Source: Ailanthus altissimus (Eukaryota > Streptophyta > Magnoliopsida > Sapindales > Simaroubaceae). From it: a stretch of DNA of 64,000 bases. The position numbers were made by a program, and so were the translations under genes. Positions 25,040 through 37,500 of the stretch are shown one piece after another. The stretch's first letter is position 1. Each line of letters opens with the position of its first letter. The notes beneath the pieces are model-generated. The model was not told the DNA's origin, did not search any database, and worked only from the letters and a program-made list of their open reading frames with translations. The stretch spans positions 9,870,501-9,934,500 of the forward strand of contig OX327696.1 of NCBI GenBank assembly GCA_946807835.1, given 5' to 3'.

Positions 25040-25900
25040 GGGTAATTCTTAATCTTTTCCATAAGTCTGATTGGGGATTTTGTTTTCCCATCAAGTAAAG
25101 TATTGAGAGATACTATAACCCTAGATTCTTTCTTTATTGATAAATCAACCCTTATTTTACTTTAAGTTTTATTTTGATTAATTTAGTTAAGGATAAATTT
25201 ATCTAAATTCTTTTTTATTTTGTTTGAATAAAAGTAAGAAGTTCTAATTTCAGTACGTAGTTAAAAATAAATAAAAGATCTCTACGAGAACAATACTTAA
25301 CTCATAGTCTATACTACTTGTTGCAATAATATACACTTACATTTTTGTTTAGTAAACTCACAATAGCTAGCTAGCATGCTCAAAGGATCATAGTTATTTG
25401 AGCCATTTTCTCACTTGTAAGACTTTTTAGCCTGCAAAATGAAGTCCCACAGGTCCATGTTCTTGAGTCTTGAAATTAGCTATCTAAACTTTGTGCACTT
25501 CCATAAATGCTTTTGTTTCTTTGCATTGCACCAAGGCATGGACATTACTCTGTTAATCCTTTCCACATCTTTGGCAAATGAGATTGTCAATGGTCTTCCT
25601 AGCATACAGTTTTGTTGCTTTTGGGAAGATGTTGGATACTGTTATCCATATAAAAATTTTAACCTTCTAAAGTATAATTAAGTTTCAGATCAAATTCCAG
25701 CAAGATTTCATTGGTACAGATGGTTTTGCATCTATGAAAACTTTTCTTTTAAAGTTATATAGTACCAACTTCTTATACAGTAGGATCCCCTCTTATTATA
25801 ATGCCAATAAAGAGAATCTTCCAATTTATTAGCCGGAAGTAGTATGCTTAGAACTTGATTTACACCATCCACTTTGAAGCATTATGAATAAGTTTTTCTT
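25040..25900 (-). mobile_element. L1-type LINE remnant: pre-zinc-finger region and zf-RVT domain
   Basis: Minus-strand reading from about 25880 down gives ANKLEDSLYWHYNKRGSYCI, then a broken W-L segment, then KVKIFIWITVSNIFPKATKL. Then comes TIDNLICQRCGKD with HALVQC (about 25540-25680). This order is the zf-RVT region of plant non-LTR retrotransposons, normally followed by an RNase H-like domain, which is what is found (triplicated) at 23321-25039. In-frame stops show it is dead. The upstream reverse transcriptase was not recognised. Confidence 0.82.
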
Positions 25901-28002
25901 CTATCTATTTTTTTTGCCAATAAGTATCTCTACCTTACATCCCCATCTCTAACGGTATCAACTTTTGATTTTAGAATTTTGATGTTATTAAATTGGGTTC
26001 TATCAAAATCGACTTTATGATTTTTGATGTATTTAAATTAAACGTCTATCGAAATTTACTTATATCAAATTTATATTAACATGTCCAAATAAAAAGAGTT
26101 CGTTGACAACTTGGATCAAGTCTATCATATAAATCAACTTTAATTAACAATGGACCCATGGATAGTTGGAATATGTAATGCAATATTGGATTAGGTTATA
26201 TATTTATTTTTATTATTAAAATATTAAAAATTCAATGACCTTATAATCAATTGTTTGTAAATTCATTTAATAATTAATTAAAATATTTAATAATTAATTT
26301 AAATTATTGCCTTAAAAGTAACTTATCCCATCAGTCTTAAGATAAGTTGTTTTTTAATTAGAAATTTTAAAAAGTGGGTCCTAAATGAAACCCATCATTT
26401 TTATCCTACCAAACGAGCCTTTGAGTTACTCTTCAAAGAGAAATCAAATTAACGGGAATTGCAAGTTGTAACTGGTTGTTAGAAAAAAAATAAATCAAAT
26501 AAAATATTTTATTAATAAAAGACAGCATAATTCAAATTATTGTATTTATATGTATTTGTTAGAGAATTATCTCAAATTTTTATTTATTAAAATTAAATTG
26601 ACTAATTGCAATTCTTCTTTTACTTCGATATTTAAACTCACGTAGATATATAAATCTTTCAAGTGATGCTATAAATTGTTAAGGAAAAATAGTTAGTCTA
26701 ATTCTCTTTTTTTTTTTTAATTGTAAAAATACATTAAAAAAAATAACTTTATCACCCTCCTTCTCTCCATTACATAGCGATTGCCTCCTAGAGTTTTAAA
26801 GTTTTATTATGATTAAGCTAATAGAAGAACCGATTATAAACTTCTTAACACCAACTTTCAATGTCTAACATAATTATCTCATGACTCATTGAATTTTAAA
26901 ATTAATCTCAAATTAATTTACTAAAAGTTTGAGATTGCACTTTAGTAATTATGTAATAAAATAAAACTAATTTTAATTAATATTTTTAATTAAATTAGAA
27001 TTGAGTTTAGATCAATAATATCTATTTAATTAATTATGTATTCAATCTTCATAATTAAAGTTAACTCATGCAAAAATATCTTATTTTTTTATTTACTTAT
27101 TTAATCCTTAGTTATTGATGTTTTGATGACTTCTTTTTAATATATTTATATTCATAAATAAATATTATTATTTAATAAATAATTTATTAAATAAGTTGTG
27201 ATCATAAATTTAAAATGATCAAACATTACAAATTATTTAAGTGAACATCACTTAATATAATTTTCATCTTGCAAGTCAATATTATTACGACTCATAAAAT
27301 TTTATTTCTAAACTAGTAAGGTTTTAATTATTAAATCGATCTCACTCAATAATAATAATAAAATATAAAATATATAAATACAAGTTCATTATTTACTTAA
27401 AATTAAGATTAATTAAATTTATTAAAATTTATATGAATAAAAATTTAATTATATTTATTTAACTTGATTAAAATTTACATTAATCAAATTTAATGTATAA
27501 TATATACTAATTTCTCTACTTTAACAATTAGAATAATCATTTATTATAACCAAAAAAAAAAGTTTTATATAATAAAATGTCAATACTATTAATGACCATG
27601 AATATTCTCCTATTTATAAACAACTTATGATTTACATTTATATATATTAGCATCTTGTTAAATGTATTCTAAATTGTAATAAAAATTGAAATCCTCTTCA
27701 TATAAAAAATGATACTCAACTAAGTTTTTTTTTTTTTTTTTTGGTCATTAAAGGATTCTTAACCAATAAAGAAGTTCTGTGCAGGCCAAGACTGGCAGAA
27801 TAAAAGTTGTTTTAATATCGAAAAATTATAATGTTCTATTCTAATTGGAATGCGGGTTTAGAAGTACTTATTCAGGCCCAATCACAATTCACAATTAGGA
27901 TTAAAGGCTTGTAAAAATAAGACTTAGGCTTGGAGGAGAAAGAACAAAAGAGAGTAGAGTATTAGAAAGAATCAAAGGGGAGGATTGAACACTCATTCTT
28001 TT

Positions 28003-28005
<3 letters not shown>
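25901..28005. other. Very AT-rich intergenic stretch
   Basis: Long A and T runs, including a T-tract at about 27726-27743, and stops in all frames. No gene fragment was recognised. The segment around 26000-26150 has phrases such as TCTATCAAAATCGACTTT that resemble the sequence near 20880 and 23400, so the LINE may have inserted into an older repeat. Confidence 0.5.

Positions 28006-28035
<30 letters not shown>
28006..28035. repeat. (ATT)10 microsatellite
   Basis: Ten perfect ATT units about 0.5 kb upstream of the helicase start codon. Likely length-variable. Confidence 0.95.
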
Positions 28036-28417
28036 GTTCTTGTACCTTTATTTTGTGATTTCATCAACAAAATTTCGTGAGCTAATTACACGCCATAAAC
28101 GTAGGTCAATTTAGTTGAACTTTGTAAATTTTTTGCTGTATTTTATTTTATTTTCTCTAATCTATGCTCAGTTATGATTTATATTCTTGTTCTGGTTTGA
28201 TTGTCGTCGATCAGTTTCTGGCTTTTAAACCGGTCTGGTGGTGTTGGCAGAAGCTTAGCCGCTAAAACCTCCCAAAACCCCTCCGCCACATTTCACAATT
28301 ACCCTCCCCACAAACACTATCCAAATCCAACACCCAGGAAAAAAAAAAAAAAACCTCCACTCCACTCAGCTGACTCGAATTTCACTAACGCACCTCTTCT
28401 CTTCCTTAACACCAGCA

Positions 28418-28452
28418 ATGGTTATGGCATGAGTTCTTCGCCAATCAGTTAA
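28418..28452 (+). promoter_or_regulatory. Two overlapping short upstream ORFs ahead of the helicase start
   Basis: An ATG at 28418 opens a four-codon frame ending at 28432. An overlapping ATG at 28429 opens a seven-codon frame ending at 28452. If transcription starts upstream of 28418, both would sit in the 5' leader of the helicase mRNA, about 80-115 bases before its ATG. The transcription start is unknown, so a role is only a possibility. Confidence 0.3.
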
Positions 28453-28531
28453 TGTAATGAGATAGTCAAATCCCCAAACCCAACTTTACGCAGAAACAAC
28501 AAAAACCTTGAATACAATACAAAACAAAACG

Positions 28532-31500
28532 ATGCCCTCCTCGTTCAATCTCATAAGAACTAGCACTAGCATGACCGTGGCTATGAGACCCACTTATATA
28601 CACTTTTGCAGAGCCCCCAAAACCCTATTAAAACCCTCCCCCTTATCCCTTCTCGGAGTTAAATTCCAAGCTGTAGGTTTTAGGTCTCTGTCTCTGTCTC
28701 TGCATCATTATCATTTGCCTTGTCACTTGAGGAGGTCTAATGGGCTGGTCACTTGCTCTGCGGCTGCAACTAGGACTCGCAGGTTGGATTGGAACGTGCT
28801 TTCGTCGCCCTATTTGGAGCAGCGGACCTCTAATTATGGCCGCTATGCATACCAGGACGCATCGAGTGATGAATCTGATTGTGAATTCGGGTCGACCCAG
28901 CAGCAAACGGTTAGTTTCTTTGGATTGCCTTTCTCTGAATTGGATGCTTTTGATTGGGCTATTCCTTTGTTTATGTTAGGCGACGTTTATCGAGTGATTT
29001 GAGGTTTCTCTTTTTGTTGCTTTTTGAAGTGAGAATTGTGTTGAATTTGGCTTTTGATGAACTATAAAAATGCTAACTGGGGAAACTTTTTTGAACTGTA
29101 AATTTGTGTGTGTTGAACTTGTGAGAGAACAGTGAATTCTGTATATATATATATAAAGAAGATACTCTCTTAATGGTTTCTTTTACTTTTTGTCTAAGTT
29201 CTAGGAATATGTTCAATTGCATATAGAATATTTTGAAGTCCCAATGGAAAGAATGTTAACTTAAAAATGAAAGTTTAGGAAAAGAAATCCGCCCTTTTAG
29301 AATGCTGAGTTCTATCAGAGAGATGGCCTACCCTGAATACTATTGGAACTTTGGCCATGGAAATAAGAGCTCAAGAGATTAATGGGAATTATAATGAAGA
29401 AATGTATTGGCTTATGCCCCGTTCAACCATGTCAGGGCTTCTGAAAATATGGTTCATCACGAGCTGTAGCTGTGAATTTTGTGTATGCTAAGCTAGGAAA
29501 ATTGAATAGAAAGCTGACAATAACTATGGATTCATAATTTTAGCTTCAATTATGCAAAAGCGAGAAGATCCATCAACAAAAAGAGCTAATCTAGAAAGAA
29601 ATTGGGATTCTTGGATTTAGCTTTGAGCTTTTTCAGATGAGAAAGATGCACATGGAGCTAATAATCAACTCCTACTAAATGCTTTCATTTAATTATCCTA
29701 CTAAATGCTTGCAATCTGCTTTACATTAGAGTTGGTCATGATTGACCTTAACTCTTTTAAGGTGATGCAGCGTTCTCTTGGTAAATGTTGCTGGTAAAAT
29801 CATGTTCTCTTGGAGGTATGAGAAGCTTAATCATTGTTTCACACCTTAAAATTTCAAGGAAGAAGCTCCTTTAAAATCAGCCCATGTTCAACTGAAAATG
29901 TTGGAACTATACTCTATAAATAAAATTTGGGAGACTGAAGAGAATAAGACAGCATTTAACTTATAGCCCAAGGATGGAAGGCTCCCTTCACGACCATAAA
30001 TAGTGATTTGTAACTTTCTTTTGGTAGCTTACCCACTCGTTATCAATTGAGGATCTTTAACATCTAGAACCTTTAGAAGATTCTTCTCTTGAAACCATTA
30101 TTATGTTGTTGCAATAAACATAACTTCCTCAGTCATTAATTTAGTTATTTAGACTACCCTTCATTTTCTAATCAAGGTAAAGATAATCGGCTATTAAACA
30201 GTCTCAATGGTTATGTTATATAGAAGTTTCCTCACTATTCCTGCTATCTCTTTCTCATGTTAGATTCTCATGCCTTTCTATTCATATTTGCTAAAGGATC
30301 TTTGTCCTATAATATTATTTCTTTCTCAAAGACATCTCTTTAAAAATACTTCCCCAGTCTCGTATTTACTCTTAACTTGTCTGGCCTAATTTTTAGTTTT
30401 CTTAGAACTAAGTGCTTGAAGTGTTTCCTAAGTTGCAGTTACTCATCACGGATCATTATCTGGGATTTCAGTTCAGTGTTAGGAGCATCATTGGTTTGAT
30501 GTTTTTGCATTTCTGCTGGCTTATATGCTGTATTTTTATATGAAAAAATGTGTGACTCTGAAACGTATAACTTTGTTGTATACTTGTTGTTTAATGATAT
30601 TAGAGTGGTTCAACCCTTGATAATATTGATGAGTGGAGATGGAAGTTAACCATGCTTCTTCGCAAAAAAGATACACAAGAAGTGGTGTCAAGGGAGAAAA
30701 AGGATAGACGAGACTTTGAACAACTTTCAGCATTGGCAACAAGAATGGGTCTACATAGGTATTAAGTGTTGAAATCATTTTGCATTTATTTGTTATATCT
30801 GGTGTATATATTATAGCATTTTTGAGGATTTGTTTGCAGTCGTCAATATGCAAAAGTGGTCGTCTTTAGTAAAGTCCCTCTGCCGAATTACAGATCCGAT
30901 CTGGATGATAAGCGTCCCCAAAGAGAGGTTTATTCTGCCTCTTCACTCTGTATGTGTTCTTCAGTGGCATGTAGTTTAGTTTATTTATGAACAAGGGAAT
31001 GCTTTGATGATAATTAGCATTCCAAAAATACAAGCCAGTGAACTGCTTCCTAATTACCTTGTACACAGTCTGCTGTTACATTCTGAAACAACTTGAAAAT
31101 TGAGCAAAAATTCTCTAGGGCATAAAAGTTCATATGTTACATGGTGCATCCAAAATAATCTGCTGATTGTGCTTCACCAATTGCAGGTGATCTTACCATT
31201 TGGACTGTTAAGAGAAGTAGAAGCTCATCTCAAAGCTTACCTTTCACAAAAGCATATCAACAAAGCACATTTTTCAGATGACTCAGTGTTGAGTTTTAGT
31301 GGTGGTGGCAATATTACTACTGATGAAGGAGTTTATGAGCAGCAGGAGCGAGTGGTGCAGAATAACATTGTGAGGGAGAGAATCCTCCGGCAAAGAAGTT
31401 TGCAGTTGCGCGACAAGCAGCAAGATTGGCAGGTTCATTTCTTCATGATAAGATTTATAGAGTAATTTTCTTTTGTTGTAGTATACCTTGCTGGCAGTTC

Positions 31501-34500
31501 AATCTTTTGTAACTTATTTTTGTTTATTTCTGTATTTTCATGATTTTTTTGTCATTTTATTATTTTGTTAAAGAAGAGTAGAGCTGCTGGGCAACAGAAA
31601 AAAAAAGGGAAAAGTGCAAGTATACTTCAAAAGGCCTGATCCTATGTGATGTGTGCAAAGTTGTAAGAAGTTGCACGCCTGAGAAAATAAAAAAAGTTTA
31701 AATTCCAAAATTTGGAATTCAGTAAATTATTAAAATGATGGTAAAAGGATAATAAAAAAATGACTTGAACCCATCCCAATGCTTGAGTTAAAGCATCTCT
31801 AGAAGTTCTCTATCTTACTCAGTGGTTGCTCTTTCATTATGCTCGTATTAAATACTGGTATCAAACATGACAGGATCAGTATCCGAACAATTTTATTGTC
31901 CCATCTCACACTAAATCTCTCTCTCTCTTTCCCTTTTCCCAAGAAACCCTATGGTTTCAGAACTTTAATAAGGCATTATTCGATTTATCCCAGAGGTAGA
32001 TGAAAAGATAATATAATCTTTTAGCAACTAAGCTTTCTCCACATCTTTTCACATAAAGCACCAACTATTATCGACTGTTTTTCCTTTTCTAAGTTTTTTT
32101 GTCTCTACGAATCCATTCTGTGTTGGGTATATTGACTGTCAGAAACTTTTAGATATGATTGTTCTTGTTGTAGTAGATCTGATGGTAAACATAAAAATGT
32201 GCATTTTCTACTTCAGGCTTTCCCAGCTTTTGCTCTTATGGGTATATTGACTAACAGATTCTTTTTTTCATCAATATGAATGTCTGCAAATGGTTTGAAA
32301 GGACTTGTATTTTTCTGTAGGTATCTCCTGAAGGCCAGAAGATGATTGAATTTCGTAGGAGTCTTCCTGCATATAAGGAGAGGGAAGCATTACTAAAAGC
32401 CATTTCAGAGAATCAGGTTAACTATGACCTATTGGTCACTGTGTTTGATTTTAGATGCAGTTCAATTCCCATTCTTGCTTCTCTCTACATATGGGTCTAA
32501 TGTCTAAAAAAAAAAAATATCCTTGTGGCTGTCTCGTTGCATATTTGGGGTTATGTTTGCTTCCATCCTTGTAACATCAAAATGATATTAGTTTGCCTTA
32601 TGCAGCATGAGTAGTTACCTTTACCAGGCGGACAATTTTTTTTTACTTCCTAAAAAAGGCTGCTATCCATTTTTCATCTTGCATTAATAAGATCCTTGAT
32701 GTGGTTCCAGCACTAACCCTTCATTTATTTCTCACGAAGTCTAAATTTTACACTTGGGATTGACGCCGAGTTGTGCGATAGCAGTTGATAATGGCCTTTT
32801 ATAGACATACCTGTATTTAAAGGGAAAATGCCTTCCTTTTATTTTCTTTTTCTTTTTTTTTTTTTCCGGAGGGGGGTGGAGTTTGGTTGGAAGAGCAGCA
32901 CAGAGAGAGTGAACATTCATGTCTTGATTGGAGTAATGCATTAGCTGATTCCGTTTGGTACTTCTCATAAGATTGAGTTGCTTGTTCTGACTAAATAATA
33001 TATCATGCGGTCTTGATTCTGTTAGGAGAGCAGCACAGAGAGAGTGAGTATTCATGTCTTCATTGGAGAATGCATTCGCTGATTCTGTTTTGTACTGCTC
33101 TGTATAAGATTGAGTTGCTTGTTCTGATTAAATGATATATCATGGGTTCGATGACATGGTCCAACCAGATAATTCCAATTGTGACATGGTTATATCATTT
33201 TTTTGTGACATGGTTATATGATTTTTATATTGCTACTGATGGCTAGTTTGAGCATTCTAAAACATGATTCACGGTCCTGATTCTGTAGGTGGTTGTTGTC
33301 TCGGGTGAAACTGGTTGCGGTAAAACCACACAGCTTCCGCAGTACATATTAGAATCAGAGATTGAAGCTGTTCGTGGAGCATCTTGCAGTATAATATGTA
33401 CTCAGCCAAGAAGAATTTCTGCTATGGCTGTGTCTGAAAGAGTTGCTGCAGAACGAGGGGAGAAACTGGGAGAGTCTGTTAGTTTCTGTTCCTTTGTCTT
33501 GATTCCTGCTTTTAAAACTTAAGCTCATCAATCATTTATGTTGTTGTCATCAGGAAGATTAAGATTAAATCCTCTTTATTTAATTGTTTTCTTCCCCATT
33601 GAAAGGTTGGTTATAAAGTTCGGTTGGAGGGAATGAAAGGGAGGGACACACGTCTTCTGTTTTGCACCACTGGCATATTATTGAGGAGATTACTTGTTGA
33701 CAGAAATTTGAAAGGCATAACTCATGTTATTGTTGATGAGATTCATGAACGAGGGATGAATGAAGGTAACCTTGGAATTCATTAAGTTCTGTATTGATAT
33801 TTCAGATGTGATTCTGATGATAGTTTGCATATATTTCAGATTTTCTTCTTATTGTCCTGAAAGCTCTCCTTCCTCATCGACCTGATCTGAGGTTGATTCT
33901 CATGAGTGCAACCCTAAATGCAGAGCTTTTCTCTTCCTATTTTGGTGGTGCGCCTATGTTGCATATTCCGGTAATTTACAGCTAATTTTTATATCCTATC
34001 TAGTGATAGGAACCAATCCTATATTCTCAATATAGTTGACCAAGTGTTTTCATTTTATATGAATTTTTATTCTTTTCTCTTCACTTTGGCGGTTTTATTG
34101 TTTTACCTCATTAGCTTGTAAAGTGATATTTGGTGTTCCATTGACTGTTAATTTACTGGATGGTAATACTATATATATCTTGTGATTGGAACCAAATCCC
34201 ATATGTTCAATATAGTTGATCAAGTGTCTTTATTTTTTTAAATTCCTATTCATTTCCCTCTCACTCTGGTGTTTTCATTGTTTTACCATATCATTCTTGT
34301 AACTTGATATTAGTAGCCACTAATATAGTAATTTTTATCCCAGTTCAAATCTTTTTTAAATTCTTGATTACACGATTCATTAGTTGCCTAAGGTAATTTC
34401 AATAGTTGGCCGGGGAATTCTCAATTTTGCTCTACTTCACAATTTCATTTGCTGCTTAGAAAATGAAATGAATATTACTATGAAAGACATCTTGCATGAG

Positions 34501-37500
34501 TCATTTGTTACAATGCACCATTTGGCTTTGTTTTATTGTCAATCACCCAGTTCAGTATCTTCAATCATACTGCAACATATATATATATATTATAGTAATT
34601 CATTTTAAATTGACAATTTAAAATTGTAACATGTATCTTTTTATTCCTTTTTTAGTAAAATTTTCAGAAATAGCTTGACGGGAATCTACCGACCTGTGTA
34701 TATTTAATAACATAAAAGATGATTAGTGTTATTTATTGCACTTTAAGATGGCTTAAGAGTGTTATTTGTTGTTTGTTTTGTTTGGTAAGGAGTGGGCTGT
34801 GTATTTGGTGTTAAATGCTGAATCTTTGTTGTAGTGGTTCTGTTAAGGTGTGCAAGTGGTCGGTTTGGAGAATATGTGTTAGATATCCAATTTCATAAAG
34901 TTGAACATATTTGTTTTAGCTTTGTGTGATTGGCTTTTAGGAATTAGATCTTCTTCTCTTGGCTTTTTTGTTGATACCTGTTGCCAGCTCTATCTGTTGC
35001 TCCTCCCCCATCTTCGCCCATCTAACCTTGGCCTTTCTCTTGTATACTCATTTGTATATTGTAATTTGGTTTCATCTCCTTGGGATGGATTAACCATTTA
35101 AGAAAGGGCTTGGTTTGACTGCATGATAATTTTGTTTTTGTTCTTTATTTTTGGCTTTCCTATGGGGTTGACATGATGATGGTTGTATTTCTGATTTCAG
35201 GGTTTTACATACCCTGTCCGAGAACATTTTCTGGAAAATATTTTGGAGATGACTAGGTATAGGTTGACCCCATATAATCAAATCGATGACTATGGTCAAG
35301 AGAAGACGTGGAAAATGCAAAAGCAGGCTCAGGCTCTAGGAAAGAGGAAGAGCACGATTGCTTCTGCCGTTGAGGTATGAAAATCTTGCAAAGCTAGCTA
35401 AGTAGACATGTATGAAGGAGTCAGATCCAGTGCCATTTGATGCTTTTGACTTTCTCTTAATGCGTTTTCCCTTTGAAAATTGTGACCAGGATGCACTTGA
35501 AGCTGCTGACTTTAGGGATTACAGCATGTGGACTCGGGAGTCTTTATCCTGTTGGAATCCTGACTCAATTGGATTTAACCTCATTGAGCATGTACTTTGT
35601 CACATAGTGAAGAAAGAGAGACCTGGTGCCATTTTGGTTTTCATGACCGGTTGGGATGACATAAACTGTTTGAAGGATCAGCTCCAATCTCATCCACTCC
35701 TTGGTGATCCTGGCAGAGTGTTGCTACTAGCATGCCATGGTTCTATGCCAAGCTCTGAACAGGTGCTTTTATTGTTCACTCTTGTTGATACTCTGCATGA
35801 AGTAATAACTGTGGCATGTTCTTTCTGAACTCTGGGAAAGAAGTACCTTTTTGATCTTTGGTGTTTTCTGAAAAAGATACTATTGAGTGTTTTTCATGCA
35901 ACTAGATGTGCTAATGATGGTTTTGGGAGGTTCTTGAGGTCAATGAGGCAAGGCTGATGCTTGAGACTTCTTTAATCTCAAGGCTTAAGTTACATACTGT
36001 CAATTCTTGCAGCACTTATGTCAAGGCTTATCTCGAACTATAGCTCATTTTATATTTACTTGTAAGAGGTCTTGTTGCAATATGATAAGTTAGAAAATAT
36101 CATATATATAATTCTGCAATCCTTTGTTTTTGGAGTTTTCCTGTTTTCGTATTACATGAGATATTCTGCAATGTATCAGGGAACGTAGGGCTTCTGCAAC
36201 ATTGAATTATGCCAATTTGAAGTTGTTTTAATTATTTTTGGTTTTAGATTCTCTACCCCCTAATATTTGTTAACAGGTTAAAGAAATTGCCAACCTTGCT
36301 GTACTCATGCTTTACATGTGACTGTACACCTTGAAAAAAAAGATTACGCTAAAATTATTTTAAGCTCTAAATGCATTTCATAAAAGGCTTGAAACTTTGT
36401 TACCTAATATAATGATGTGAGAAAAATCTCTCTTCGGTCCTCCATCTTTACCTTGCTTCCTTTCTCAATCTATGATACTAATTTCCTTTTGAGAAACAAG
36501 TGTTCAATTTTCTAGAACCAAAAGTAAATTTTTGCTAAGTTTTGTGCAAAATATGACATGGAAAGCCTTAGAGCTAGACCTGGAACTATTTTCCTTTTTG
36601 TAATGTTTGTGCCAAACAAAACTTTTTTCCTTGATGAAGCATTATCAGTGCTTTATATATGTCTTCTATTTTTTTCCCCACAATTTTGCACAGAAACTTT
36701 AAATTTCACTTAAAATCCTTTTTGGTTAGCCATCTTTTACCTTAACTTTATTATCTTACTCTGCTGTAGAATTAAAGGGATGCTGTTTATCTATTGCTTG
36801 TTATCTTTCATATCTATTTTCTCTATTGCCTTTTTTTTCCCCCTGATTCCTTCTCTGTTTTGATTGTTTTGGATGCAGAGGTTAATATTTGAAAAGCCTG
36901 AAGATGAAGTGAGGAAAATAGTTCTTGCTACTAACATGGCTGAGACTAGCATCACCATCAATGATGTGGTTTTTGTGGTTGATTGTGGCAAGGCAAAAGA
37001 GACATCTTACGATGCGCTAAATAACACTCCTTGTTTGCTCCCATCCTGGATCTCAAAGGCTGCTGCCCGGCAAGTAAGAGTTCTCATAAGCATATGAATT
37101 TTTTTCCAAATTACTGATTGTAGTTGATGCAGGATCACTATATAATTACTTTTGAAAACTATTTCTGCAACATTAAATGACTTCCAGCTTGCATGAGCTT
37201 TTTCTTTTTGGGTAAATATGAAGTGGATGGCTGTTGAGTTATGCTTCTTCCCTTTATATTATGTTTATCTAATCCACTCCTAAAATTCACTCAACTATGC
37301 CTAAAACTGAAACTGGTTGATGTCAGCTACATAAAATCCTTTTCTCCCTTAATCTTGGTCCAGGTTGATATAAGTAAATTACTAATGCACATTTCAGTTT
37401 TTACTCTCACCAATTCTGCTTGTACTAGCAACAGTTTGTTTAGACTGACGGGCTTTGGAAAATGTTTTAAGGTTCTGATTATTTACATTAAACATGATGA

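Noticed and set aside
28201..28452. 83-codon open frame upstream of the helicase as an alternative start
   Set aside because: It has no ATG near its start, is in a low-complexity leader with a long A-run, and does not join the helicase frame. The ATG at 28532 gives a plausible presequence.
35412..35828. 138-codon open frame as a separate gene
   Set aside because: It is helicase exon 10 (35490-35762) read through into both flanking introns.
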